NCBI GenBank assembly: GCA_002280515.1
Contig: NCEA01000025.1
Location: forward strand, 1-36,445
DNA from: Rhodobacterales bacterium 32-67-9
GTDB taxonomy: Bacteria; Pseudomonadota; Alphaproteobacteria; Rhodobacterales; Rhodobacteraceae
Direction of reading: 5' to 3'
Length of the DNA stretch: 36,445 nt
The position numbers and the translations under genes were made by a program. The notes beneath the pieces were generated by a model. It was not told the origin of the DNA, did no database searches, and worked only from the letters and a program-made list of their open reading frames with translations. Positions 27,559 to 34,613 of this stretch are shown piece by piece. Within the stretch, counting starts at the first letter, position 1. Each line of letters opens with the position of its first letter.

Positions 27559-28956
27559 ATGAAGCCACTCTTAAGGTCCTGGAACGATCTTTCGCTTGCG
27601 GTGCAGTTTGCCATCGCGGGCGGCGTGATCATGGTTCTGTCGATGGTTCTCATTGGCCGCATCGTCACGGCCCGGATTCAAGACGGGGTGGTGCGCAACA
27701 CCGCGCTTGCCACGTCGCAATACATGGACAGCATCATCTCGCCGCTAAGCCAGGACATGGCGGACGGTGATGTGCTGTCTTCCGGCGCCCGCCGCGCGCT
27801 GGACGAGATCTTAACAAACACACCACTCGGCGGACGAGTGGTTTCGTTCAAGCTCTGGAAGCCGAGCGGGCTGGTCGTCCACGCGACCGATCCTACGATC
27901 GTCGGGCAAACTTTCGAAGTCAGCAGTGATCTCGGCGCGGCCATCGCGGGCGAGGTGCGCGCCAACTTCAAGGATTTGAATGACGAGGAGAACCAGAGCG
28001 AAAACGCCCTCGGCATGCCGCTCCTGGAGGTCTATTCTCCGGTGCGCGAGGTCTGGTCCGGCAAGGTGATCGGTGTCGCCGAATTCTACGAGGTTGCGAC
28101 CCAGCTTGAACACGACCTCACAGCGGCCAAGCGCAACAGCTGGACCGCCGTGGCGCTGACATTCCTGTCGATCGGCGGAATTCTCTATCTCATAGTCCTG
28201 CGAGGCAGCCGGATCATCGACCGCCAGCGCGACGAGCTGACCGCCCAGCTTCGCGAGCGCGACGCGCTGTCGGCCCATAACATGGCGCTTCGCCGCAGGG
28301 TACAGCAGGCGGCCGCCCGGGCCTCGGCTATGAACGACCAGGCGCTTCGGCGCATCGGCGCCGATCTTCACGACGGCCCAGCCCAGCTTCTCAGTTTCGC
28401 GGCGCTTCGGCTCGACGCGCTGCGCGGTCAGGTCCGCGACACCGCCGAACTCGACTCGGTGGAGCGCGCGGTCAAGGACGCGATCCGCGAAGTGCGCTCG
28501 ATCTCCAAGGGTCTCTCGCTGCCCGATATCGACAGCCGCAACGCCGAGCAGATCGTGCGCGGCGTCGCCGAGACCCACGCGGCGCGGACCGGGGCGCCGG
28601 TCGCCGTGAACTGTGAGCTGCCGGTGGATCTCAGCTTGTCGCAGGCGGCCAAGATCTGCCTCTACCGCTTCGTGCAGGAAGGGCTCAACAATGCGTGGCG
28701 CTATGCCGGCGGGGCCGGGCAGGAGGTGGAGGTCCGCTCTGCCGACGGTGTCCTGCACCTTGCGGTCAAGGACCGGGGGCCGGGAATGACGCCGGGGGCG
28801 GACGGATTGCCGGCTGGTGGCGGGGACTTTTCCGGCATCGGCCTGCGCGGTCTGCGCGACCGGATCGAAAGCCTCGGCGGAACCCTGACCGCGGGCAACC
28901 GCGAGGACGGGGCAGGCGCCGAGATACGGATGGAACTGGACATGAGGTCAACGTGA
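27559..28956 (+). CDS. NarL-type sensor histidine kinase
   Basis: A 465-residue membrane kinase. The first helix is at about 13-35, a periplasmic sensor region of about 155 residues follows (PDC/CHASE-like by size, not confirmed), and the second helix is at about 194-215. A coiled-coil linker (DRQRDELTAQLRERDALSAHN) leads to the HisKA_3 box IGADLHDGPAQLLSF with phospho-acceptor His271. The ATPase domain has FVQEGLNNAWRYAGG (N box), DRGPGMTP (G1) and GIGLRGLRDRIESLGG (G2). The signal is unknown. The stop overlaps the response-regulator start (TGATG). A phased CGGA(A/C)C site pair lies upstream. Confidence 0.92.
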   Translation: MKPLLRSWNDLSLAVQFAIAGGVIMVLSMVLIGRIVTARIQDGVVRNTALATSQYMDSIISPLSQDMADGDVLSSGARRALDEILTNTPLGGRVVSFKLWKPSGLVVHATDPTIVGQTFEVSSDLGAAIAGEVRANFKDLNDEENQSENALGMPLLEVYSPVREVWSGKVIGVAEFYEVATQLEHDLTAAKRNSWTAVALTFLSIGGILYLIVLRGSRIIDRQRDELTAQLRERDALSAHNMALRRRVQQAAARASAMNDQALRRIGADLHDGPAQLLSFAALRLDALRGQVRDTAELDSVERAVKDAIREVRSISKGLSLPDIDSRNAEQIVRGVAETHAARTGAPVAVNCELPVDLSLSQAAKICLYRFVQEGLNNAWRYAGGAGQEVEVRSADGVLHLAVKDRGPGMTPGADGLPAGGGDFSGIGLRGLRDRIESLGGTLTAGNREDGAGAEIRMELDMRST

Positions 28957-29603
28957 TGGATCAAATCCGCGTGGTCATTGCCGACGATCATCCGCTCTAT
29001 CGCGAAGGGGTGGCGCGCAGCTTGTCCGATGATGCGGCGATCACGGTCGTTGGGCAGGGGATGGACGCCGACACGGCAGTCGAGCTGACCGAGCGGCTGC
29101 AGCCCGACATCGTGCTTCTCGACCTCTCGATGCCGTCTGGCGGCGGGATCGGAGCGCTCCGCCGGATCATGGCGATGGAGGCGCCGCCACGGGTCGCGAT
29201 GCTGACCGTGTCCGAGGAGGACGACGATGTCATGCAGGCGCTGAAGGCGGGCGCGGTCGGCTACGTGCTGAAAGGCGTCGGTTCGCGCGAGCTTGTGTCC
29301 ATCGTGAAAGACGTGGCGCGGGGGCAATCCTATGTCTCGCCGACGCTCGCCGCGCGCATTCTCAACGCGATGCGCGACGGCGGCACGGCGCGGCGCAGCG
29401 CCAACCCGATCGACGATCTTTCAAAGCGGGAAGAGGACATCCTCATGCTCGTCGCCGAAGGCAAGAGTAACAAGGAAGTTGGCCGCGCGCTCGACCTTCA
29501 GGAAAAGACCGTGAAGCATTACATGACCGCGATCCTGCAAAAGCTGCATGTGCGCAACCGGGTGGAGGCGGCGGTGCTGGTCCGCGATCACCGGAAGAAA
29601 TAG
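28956..29603 (+). CDS. NarL/FixJ-type response regulator
   Basis: A 215-residue regulator. The receiver domain has Asp10-Asp11 (VVIADDHPLYREG), phospho-acceptor Asp56 (IVLLDLSMPSGGG), Thr84 in MLTVSEED and Lys106 (VGYVLKGVGS). A LuxR-type helix-turn-helix follows (LSKREEDILMLVAEGKSNKE, then VKHYMTAILQKLHVRNRVEA). It is the cognate partner of the kinase encoded immediately before it. Its gene converges with the acidic repeat protein gene, 16 bp apart. The shared 21-bp sites at 27480 and 31107 are the best guess for its binding sites. Confidence 0.93.
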   Translation: MDQIRVVIADDHPLYREGVARSLSDDAAITVVGQGMDADTAVELTERLQPDIVLLDLSMPSGGGIGALRRIMAMEAPPRVAMLTVSEEDDDVMQALKAGAVGYVLKGVGSRELVSIVKDVARGQSYVSPTLAARILNAMRDGGTARRSANPIDDLSKREEDILMLVAEGKSNKEVGRALDLQEKTVKHYMTAILQKLHVRNRVEAAVLVRDHRKK

Positions 29604-29619
29604 TCGGCCGCGCCGGATT

Positions 29620-30306
29620 TCAGTCGAGGTTCAGCATCTCGCGGATGCGGCGAATATCCTCGGTCGTGACGGGGCGGCGGGCGACGGTGCGGCCGCGCGG
29701 GTCTTTCAGAACGTAAGAGCCGCGCGAAACGATCTCGCGCCAGCCGCGGAAATCGGTGATGTCGATGGCGCCGCTCGCCTCGTTCACCTGGGCCACGTTC
29801 TGCACGCCTTGCCGGCCTGCCGCCGACCCGAGCGTCCGCAGCCGGTTCAGGTCCGACCGCCGCGCCGCCCGTCGTTCGACGACACGACCGCGCGCGTCGA
29901 GCTTTTCGAAGCGGCTGCCGCGAATGCGTTCGGTGTGGCCATCCGAAAACTGGACATGGATGCCGTCGCCGCCAAAGAGCGCGGCACCACCGGATCCCGA
30001 TCCGCCGGATGCGGTGCCGGCGTTTCCTGACGCCGAGTTGCCTGTGCCGGAACTGCCTGAGCCGGAACTCCCTGAGCCGGAACTCCCTGAATTTGAACCG
30101 CTGCCTGATCCGGAACTGCCTGAGCCCGAGTTGCCTGAGCCGCTTCCGCTGTTGTCGTCGTCATCGTCGTCATCGTCATCGTCATCATCCGAGGATCCGC
30201 TGCTGGCATGGGCCGCGCCGCTGTCAGCGTCAACAAGCGGCTGAATCACCGGCAGAACGCCCCAGATCAGGGCGGCGAGAAGGAAGAAGACAACGAACCG
30301 CCGCAC
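29620..30306 (-). CDS. Exported Asp/Ser/Gly-linker protein with two copies of an unrecognised domain
   Basis: A 228-residue protein from the GTG at 30304-30306, which is preceded by AAGGGGG at 5 bases; longer starts give an unlikely N-terminus. A signal peptide or anchor (FVVFFLLAALIWGVLPVIQ) is followed by 12 consecutive Asp (coded by 30154-30189) and about 55 residues of Ser/Gly/Asn repeats. The C-terminal 125 residues hold two related segments: VQFSDGHTERIRGSRFEKLD followed by ARGRVVERRAARRSDLNRL, and ITDFRGWREIVSRGSYVLKD followed by PRGRTVARRPVTTEDIRRI. The same segment ends the neighbouring protein (30408-30962). I know no name for it. An acidic linker of this kind may bind Ca2+ or keep the domain extended; both are guesses. 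Confidence 0.7.
   Translation of the reverse strand: MRRFVVFFLLAALIWGVLPVIQPLVDADSGAAHASSGSSDDDDDDDDDDDDNSGSGSGNSGSGSSGSGSGSNSGSSGSGSSGSGSSGTGNSASGNAGTASGGSGSGGAALFGGDGIHVQFSDGHTERIRGSRFEKLDARGRVVERRAARRSDLNRLRTLGSAAGRQGVQNVAQVNEASGAIDITDFRGWREIVSRGSYVLKDPRGRTVARRPVTTEDIRRIREMLNLD
30048..30189. repeat. Short tandem repeats coding the Ser/Gly and Asp linker
   Basis: From about 30048 to 30150 a degenerate 15-bp unit of the form CTGAGCCGGAACTCC recurs, coding Ser-Gly-rich pentapeptides on the minus strand. 30154-30189 is a pure run of GTC/ATC trinucleotides coding 12 Asp. Unit lengths are multiples of three, so slippage would change linker length without breaking the frame. Confidence 0.7.
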
Positions 30307-30353
30307 AGGGGCCCCCTTCGAAAAGTGACCGGTAGCTGGACGACCGGCCGAAA

Positions 30354-30380
30354 CCCGGGGCGCGCTGCGCACGCCCCGGG
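30354..30380 (-). terminator. Hairpin terminator between the two acidic repeat genes
   Basis: CCCGGGGCG (30354-30362) and CGCCCCGGG (30372-30380) form a perfect 9-bp GC stem with a 9-base loop. In the minus-strand direction it is followed by a short TTT. It begins about 28 bases after the stop of the gene at 30408 and would limit transcription into the 29620-30306 gene. Confidence 0.6.
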
Positions 30381-30407
30381 CCTTGTCACACATTGCGCCT
30401 GACCACC

Positions 30408-30962
30408 TCAGTTGAGACTCAGGATCCGGTCGAGATCGGCCTGCGTCGCCCGGCGTTCCTCGACCGTGCGACCGGCTGCATTCTTGCGCTCGTAGCGGCC
30501 GTTTTCGATCTCTTCCTTGGTGCCGTCGGAATAGCGGACCTCGACCCCGGAAGAGGAGACCTCGATCTTGGAAACGGTCACGCCACCGTTCGCCCCGTCT
30601 GTCGAACCGCTGCTCGTACCGCCGGAACTGGACGAGGACGAGGAGTCGTCGTCGCTGCTGTCGTCGCTGCTGTCGTCGTCATCGTCGCTGTCGTCGCTGC
30701 TGCCGGAGCCGCTGCTGTCGTCATCATCATCGTCATCGCTGCCCGAACCGCTGTTGTCGTCATCGTCGTCATCGCCACCGCCGGAGCCGCTGTGGTCGTC
30801 GTCGCCATCGTCATCGCCACTTTTCGCGAACGCCTGGGACGCTTTCACTGCGATGATGCCCTCGGCCTTGTCGAAGGTCATGTGGAACGGCAGCGCAACG
30901 ATGAAGGCCGCGGTGCCGAGCATAACGGCGAGACGACCGGACTTGAATGTGATGTCTTCCAT
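30408..30962 (-). CDS. Exported Asp/Ser-rich protein with one copy of the same unrecognised domain
   Basis: A 184-residue protein. The N-terminus has one hydrophobic helix (LAVMLGTAAFIVALPFHMTF), likely an uncleaved anchor or long signal. Residues about 48-115 are almost only Asp, Ser and Gly in blocks of acidic runs separated by SGSG. The C-terminal 50 residues (IEVSSSGVEVRYSDGTKEEI, then GRYERKNAAGRTVEERRATQ) match the two segments in the 29620-30306 product. The net charge of the linker is strongly negative. The ATG at 30962 has AAGGAA 7 bases upstream. The promoter region holds a cluster of CGGACC half-sites, suggesting control by the adjacent two-component system. Confidence 0.75.
   Translation of the reverse strand: MEDITFKSGRLAVMLGTAAFIVALPFHMTFDKAEGIIAVKASQAFAKSGDDDGDDDHSGSGGGDDDDDDNSGSGSDDDDDDDSSGSGSSDDSDDDDDSSDDSSDDDSSSSSSSGGTSSGSTDGANGGVTVSKIEVSSSGVEVRYSDGTKEEIENGRYERKNAAGRTVEERRATQADLDRILSLN
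30640..30822. repeat. Trinucleotide-rich tract coding Asp/Ser blocks
   Basis: The plus strand reads as runs of GTC, ATC, GCT and CTG triplets with occasional CCGGAGCCG spacers. On the coding minus strand these give Asp and Ser blocks with Gly-Ser-Gly breaks. The tract is probably prone to slippage and to collapse in assembly. Confidence 0.7.
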
Positions 30963-31034
30963 GTTCGTATTCCTTGCTGGTGATCGCCGGCCTCTCCGAC
31001 GCTGTCACACTCGTCGCACAAGGGCCAAGTCGTT

Positions 31035-31128
31035 CGGAACACCCCCGCGACCAGTGCGGACCTTCCCCGGACCTCATGCCTGGCATCATCGGCCATTCGT
31101 CCGTGCAAGTCATCGGACCAAGGTCCGA
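31035..31128. promoter_or_regulatory. Cluster of phased CGGACC half-sites upstream of the acidic repeat gene
   Basis: CGGAAC (31035-31040), CGGACC (31057-31062) and CGGACC (31068-31073) lie 22 and 11 bp apart, that is on one face of the helix. A perfect palindrome TCGGACC-AA-GGTCCGA occupies 31113-31128. The stretch 31107-31127 matches the site before the kinase gene at 18 of 21 positions. The rest of the gap (30963-31164) shows nothing else I can identify. The leftward gene starts at 30962. Confidence 0.55.
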
Positions 31129-31164
31129 AGATCGGAGGTTCGCGGTGGTTGGGGGGCGTCCGGA

Positions 31165-32211
31165 TCAGTCGGGCTGGTAGCCGCCGATCAGTTGCCGAAG
31201 GCCGAACATGCCGCCGGCGACGATCGCGGCCAGCGTCACCGGCGCCGAAAAGGCGAGCGTCGCCATCGCGGTGACGCCCTGACCGACCGAGCAACCGAGC
31301 GCCAGCGTACCGCCGATCCCCATTAGGGCCGCGCCGGAGACCTGCCGGCCAAGCTCGCGCGGGTCTTCGCAGGCTTCCCAGCGGAAGAGGCCGCGGATCG
31401 ACGATCCGGCGAAGGCGCCGAGAAGCACGCCCGAGACGATGCCGACCGAAAAGGTCACGCCGCCGGCCGTCGAGGTCATGAAGAAGATGATGGTGCGGCC
31501 GAGGGGGGCGGTGAAGGAGGGGCCTTCCACCCCGATCTCGCCGAAACTCGCTTCGTAGAGCCAGCTTGTCGCGACAAGGCACCAGACGACGGAAAGGCCG
31601 GCCGCGACGCCCCAGGCGACCTTGGCCCTCGCCTGCCTCAGCGGGGCATGCGACAGGCCCCAGCCGAGGACGGCAAGACCGACGACCAGCGCGAAGGCCA
31701 ATGGCGGCAGACCTGTCCTGGCCGAGAGCCAATGGGCGATGCCTTGGGGGCCGGTCGCGTCGGCCTGCGGAAAGAGCGCGGTGCGCAGCGCCGCAATCGG
31801 GCCGGACAGGGTGACGAAGGCGAAGATGCCGATGACCACGACCACGACAAGTGACCGGAGGTCGCCGCCACCGAAGCGCACCAGCGCGCCGAAACCGCAA
31901 TTGCCGGCCATCGCCATGCCGTAGCCGAAGATCAGCCCGCCGACGATCGAGGCTGCGGGACTCCAGGCAATCGTATGGTAGAAAGCTGCGGTCGGATCGG
32001 CGAGGCCGAGGGCTTCGGCCACGAACGTGCCAATGATCGCGACACCAAGGACAACACCCCAGAGCCGAAGGCGCCGTTGATCGGCGCCGTAGACCGCCGA
32101 TTCGAGCGCGCCGAGCGTGCAGAAATCGCCGAGCCGTGCCGCGAGGCCCAGTACGAGACCGCCCATGAGGCCCGCAAGAGCGGCCAGAACGCCCGGTGGT
32201 ATCGTCTCCAT
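31165..32211 (-). CDS. soxT: SoxT, YeeE/YedE (TsuA-like) sulfur-compound transporter
   Basis: A 348-residue membrane protein with about nine to ten helices. The Cys positions conserved in YeeE/TsuA thiosulfate channels are seen: Cys31 (RLGDFCTLGAL), Cys105 (AGNCGFGALVRFGGGD) and Cys307 (LALGCSVGQGV). TsuA passes thiosulfate by transient hydrogen bonds to such cysteines. In sox loci the homologue next to soxR is called SoxT and is thought to import a sulfur compound, possibly the inducer of SoxR. It is the last gene of the leftward soxS-small ORF-soxR-soxT unit, 23 bp after soxR. Confidence 0.87.
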   Translation of the reverse strand: METIPPGVLAALAGLMGGLVLGLAARLGDFCTLGALESAVYGADQRRLRLWGVVLGVAIIGTFVAEALGLADPTAAFYHTIAWSPAASIVGGLIFGYGMAMAGNCGFGALVRFGGGDLRSLVVVVVIGIFAFVTLSGPIAALRTALFPQADATGPQGIAHWLSARTGLPPLAFALVVGLAVLGWGLSHAPLRQARAKVAWGVAAGLSVVWCLVATSWLYEASFGEIGVEGPSFTAPLGRTIIFFMTSTAGGVTFSVGIVSGVLLGAFAGSSIRGLFRWEACEDPRELGRQVSGAALMGIGGTLALGCSVGQGVTAMATLAFSAPVTLAAIVAGGMFGLRQLIGGYQPD

Positions 32212-32234
32212 TCCCGTTCTCCCCCCTGCCGTAT

Positions 32235-32606
32235 CTACCTCTCCCGGCAGAACAGCTCGTTCAACAGTCCGATCATGCGTGCGGTTCGCGGGTCGCTCAA
32301 GGAATAGTGGATCAATTTCCCGTCGCGCCGCGCCTTGACCAGCCCCTCCAGCCGCAGTCGGGCGAGCTGCTGGCTGACCGCAGCCTGCCGCGAGGCAAGC
32401 AGCGTTTCAAGTTCAGTCACCGATTTTTCGCCGTCGATAAGATGGCACAGGATCATCAACCGGCCTTCGTGGGCCAGTGCCTTCAGGTAGCCGGCCGCCG
32501 CGTCCGCCTGACCGACAAGATCGTCGGCCACTTCCGGCCCGACATCTTCGGCAGGTGGATGGCTTGCAACGCCGGACCCCCGGCGGTTTTCAAAGGGCCA
32601 GGTCAT
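32235..32606 (-). CDS. soxR: SoxR, ArsR-family repressor of the sox genes
   Basis: A 123-residue winged-helix protein of the ArsR/SmtB family (LKALAHEGRLMILCHLIDGE, then SVTELETLLASRQAAVSQQL, then the KARRDGKLIHYSL wing). Two cysteines, Cys54 in helix alpha-2 and Cys120 near the C-terminus, sit where the persulfide sensors SqrR/BigR have their redox pair, so it probably senses sulfane sulfur and releases DNA when the pair is bridged. Homologues repress sox genes in Paracoccus. The start at 32606 has no strong ribosome site and overlaps a 40-codon ORF, which could supply translational coupling; a shorter start near residue 26 (GTG) is possible. Candidate operators are at 33100-33120 and 34532-34547. 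Confidence 0.9.
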   Translation of the reverse strand: MTWPFENRRGSGVASHPPAEDVGPEVADDLVGQADAAAGYLKALAHEGRLMILCHLIDGEKSVTELETLLASRQAAVSQQLARLRLEGLVKARRDGKLIHYSLSDPRTARMIGLLNELFCRER

Positions 32607-32712
32607 CCACGATCGCCGCGATACCGTCGCGGGCCCGCTCGTGACCGCTCTCGGGTGCGTCGGTGGCAGTGGCGCCGGCCAGCATGTCCTTCTCGCCCCA
32701 TTGCCGCCTCAT
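32590..32712 (-). CDS. 40-residue small ORF between soxS and soxR
   Basis: An ATG at 32710-32712 overlaps the soxS stop (ATGA). The frame runs 40 codons to a TGA at 32590-32592, overlapping the first 17 bases of soxR. The peptide starts MRRQWGEKDMLAGATATDAP and ends GIAAIVDDLAL. Third positions are mostly G or C, as in real genes here. It has no Cys, membrane helix or signal. It may encode a real microprotein of the sox regulatory unit, or act only as a coupling frame that brings ribosomes to the weak soxR start. I know no named family. Confidence 0.5.
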   Translation of the reverse strand: MRRQWGEKDMLAGATATDAPESGHERARDGIAAIVDDLAL

Positions 32713-33083
32713 CGCACCGCCTCCACTTCGTACTCACCGGTATCCGTCAGCATCCGCGCGAGGAGGCCCCAGAAGAAGTCCTCTCCCGGATAGCCTTCGA
32801 TCCGGCCGGCTTCCCGGTCACCCTGAACCAGGATGAAGGTCGGTGTGAAGACCGGACGCGGCCCGAGCGCGATCCCCTCGGGATACGGGCCGCGCAGCTG
32901 CACCCGTTCCAGCGGCGCGGCCTGTCCTTCCGGCGTCTTGGGGTAGATCGGCGCGATATCGGCATTCCAGCGCGCGCAATAGGCGCAGCCCGGCTGCTCC
33001 ACCATCAGGAGCCGCAATTCCGCCGCTGCCGGCGCCGCGAAGGCCGCCAGAGCGAGGGGCAGAAGGGCAAGAGCGCGCAGCAT
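32709..33083 (-). CDS. soxS: SoxS, periplasmic thioredoxin-like protein
   Basis: A 124-residue secreted thioredoxin-fold protein with signal peptide MLRALALLPLALAAFAAPAAA. The CxxC pair Cys33-Cys36 lies in EQPGCAYCARWNADI, and a cis-Pro is in FTPTFILV. In Paracoccus, SoxS keeps the thiol of SoxY active and is needed for full sox expression. It is the first gene of the leftward unit, divergent from soxV, with AGAGG 9 bases before the ATG. The intergenic gap of 71 bp holds an AT-rich inverted repeat. Confidence 0.9.
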   Translation of the reverse strand: MLRALALLPLALAAFAAPAAAELRLLMVEQPGCAYCARWNADIAPIYPKTPEGQAAPLERVQLRGPYPEGIALGPRPVFTPTFILVQGDREAGRIEGYPGEDFFWGLLARMLTDTGEYEVEAVR

Positions 33084-33085
33084 GG

Positions 33086-33154
33086 TTGACGCCTCTGCAA
33101 TTACATATAAAAATTGTAATATGTTTTTGCGTTAGGGGCAAGGCGGGGACACCC
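33086..33154. promoter_or_regulatory. soxS-soxV divergent promoter with candidate SoxR operator
   Basis: ATTACA (33100-33105) and TGTAAT (33115-33120) form a perfect inverted repeat with a 9-bp AT spacer, in the most AT-rich spot of the sox region. Toward soxV, TTGACG (33086-33091) with TAAAAA 16 bp further is a possible promoter whose -10 lies inside the repeat. The soxS-soxV gap is one of the two places where Paracoccus SoxR is known to bind. GGCGGGG before 33155 is the soxV ribosome site. Confidence 0.6.
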
Positions 33155-33895
33155 ATGCTTTTCGATCCGACCTTCGCTGGCGCGCTCCTGGCGGGGCTGC
33201 TGTCTTTCCTCTCGCCCTGCATCCTGCCGATGGTGCCGTTCTACCTGTGCTACATGGCCGGGATTTCGATGGCGGAGCTGCGGTCGGACCAGACCATTGC
33301 GCCGGGGGCGCAGAAGCGGCTGATTCTCTCCGCAATCGCCTTCGCGCTTGGCGTCACGTCGATCTTCATGCTTCTCGGCATGGGGGCGACGGCGCTGGGG
33401 CAGGTGTTCCGGCAATGGCTAGAGCCGCTGTCCTGGGTCGCCGCCGCGATCCTCATCGTCTTCGGCCTGCATTTCCTCGGCATCCTGCGCATCCCGTTCC
33501 TTTACCGAGAGGCAAGGATTGAGGCGAAGGTGGAACCGACGACGGTCGTCGGCGCCTATATCATGGGGCTGGCCTTCGGCTTCGGCTGGACGCCTTGCGT
33601 CGGACCGGCGCTGGCGGCGATCCTGATGGTCGCGTCCAGCCTCGACGCGATCTGGCGAGGTGCGGCGCTGCTTTTCGTCTACGGCGCGGGCATGACCGCG
33701 CCCTTCGTACTCGCGGCGGTGTTCGCGAAACCGTTTCTTGCCTGGATGAACCGCAACCGCAAATATCTTGGCCATGTGGAAAAGATCATGGGGGTGATGC
33801 TCATCCTCTTCGCGGTGCTGATCGCCACCGGCTCGGTCAATGCCATTGCCGACTTCATGATCCGATACATGCCCTGGACGACGAATTTCACCTGA
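33155..33895 (+). CDS. soxV: SoxV, CcdA-type membrane thiol reductant transporter
   Basis: A 246-residue protein with six predicted helices. The two redox cysteines of the CcdA/DsbD-beta family are Cys22 in LSFLSPCILPMVPF and Cys148 in FGFGWTPCVGPALA. SoxV passes electrons from cytoplasmic thioredoxin to periplasmic SoxW and is needed for thiosulfate oxidation in vivo. The ATG at 33155 is preceded by GCGGGG; an upstream in-frame start would place coding sequence over the operator and is rejected. soxW follows after 21 bp. Confidence 0.92.
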   Translation: MLFDPTFAGALLAGLLSFLSPCILPMVPFYLCYMAGISMAELRSDQTIAPGAQKRLILSAIAFALGVTSIFMLLGMGATALGQVFRQWLEPLSWVAAAILIVFGLHFLGILRIPFLYREARIEAKVEPTTVVGAYIMGLAFGFGWTPCVGPALAAILMVASSLDAIWRGAALLFVYGAGMTAPFVLAAVFAKPFLAWMNRNRKYLGHVEKIMGVMLILFAVLIATGSVNAIADFMIRYMPWTTNFT

Positions 33896-33916
33896 CATCC
33901 CAGAGGGGGGGACACC

Positions 33917-34492
33917 ATGCTTCGCTTTTTCGCTTCCGCCGCCGTCGCGCTTTCGCTCGCCCTTCCGGTTGCGGCGCTCGAGGTTCCGCCTCTCGGCGAC
34001 GACGGCTTGCACAAGCCGACCTGGCTGCGCGACACGTTCAAGGACATGCGCGAGGATCTGGCCGAGGCCAATGCGGAAGGTAAGCGCCTTCTGGTCATTG
34101 TCGAGCAAAGGGGCTGCATCTACTGCACCAGGATGCACGAGGAAATCTTTCCCGAGCCCGAGATCGACGCTCTGATCCGCGACAACTATTTCGTCGTGCA
34201 GATGAACCTCTTTGGCGATGTCGAGGTCACCGACTTTGACGGGGAAGCGCTGCCCGAGAAGGACATGGCGGTGAAATGGGGGGTCGTCTTCACCCCGACG
34301 ATGATCTTCCTGCCGGAGGAGGTCGCCGAGGGGCAGACTGCCGCGCAGGCGGCCGTCGTGTCGATGCCCGGTGCCTTCGGCAAGCAGACCACCGCTGCAC
34401 TGCTGACGTGGGTGAAGGACCACGGCTACGACTCGGGGGAACATTTCCAGAAATACCTCGCTGAACGGGTCACCGGCGGCATGTCGAACTGA
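33917..34492 (+). CDS. soxW: SoxW, periplasmic thioredoxin
   Basis: A 191-residue thioredoxin-fold protein with signal peptide MLRFFASAAVALSLALPVAA. The CxxC pair Cys67-Cys70 is in VEQRGCIYCTRMHEEIF, and the cis-Pro lies in VVFTPTMIFLPEE. It takes electrons from SoxV and is thought to reduce Sox proteins in the periplasm. The ribosome site before 33917 is AGAGGGGG. A 121-bp gap with a promoter and operator follows before soxX. Confidence 0.9.
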   Translation: MLRFFASAAVALSLALPVAALEVPPLGDDGLHKPTWLRDTFKDMREDLAEANAEGKRLLVIVEQRGCIYCTRMHEEIFPEPEIDALIRDNYFVVQMNLFGDVEVTDFDGEALPEKDMAVKWGVVFTPTMIFLPEEVAEGQTAAQAAVVSMPGAFGKQTTAALLTWVKDHGYDSGEHFQKYLAERVTGGMSN

Positions 34493-34524
34493 GCGCGGAC
34501 GGGCGGCGATCCGTCTTTTACGCA

Positions 34525-34553
34525 TTCACATATTCACGCAGTTGAATTTTATG
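34525..34553 (+). promoter_or_regulatory. soxX promoter with SoxR-type operator in the spacer
   Basis: TTCACA (34525-34530) and TTTATG (34548-34553) are 17 bp apart. The spacer contains ATTC (34532-34535)-N8-GAAT (34544-34547), the type of site I recall for the persulfide-responsive repressor SqrR. A repressor bound there would block RNA polymerase directly. The soxW-soxX gap is the second known SoxR-binding region in Paracoccus. Confidence 0.6.
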
Positions 34554-34613
34554 TTGCATCTGGAGGCCGGCCTCCGCTACCTTCGGATTCGGGAGAGAAC
34601 AGGGAGGACTTCA

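Noticed and set aside
30640-30822. CRISPR array or phase-variable repeat
   Set aside because: The units are triplets within one open frame; there are no spacers, and changes of multiples of three would not switch the gene off.
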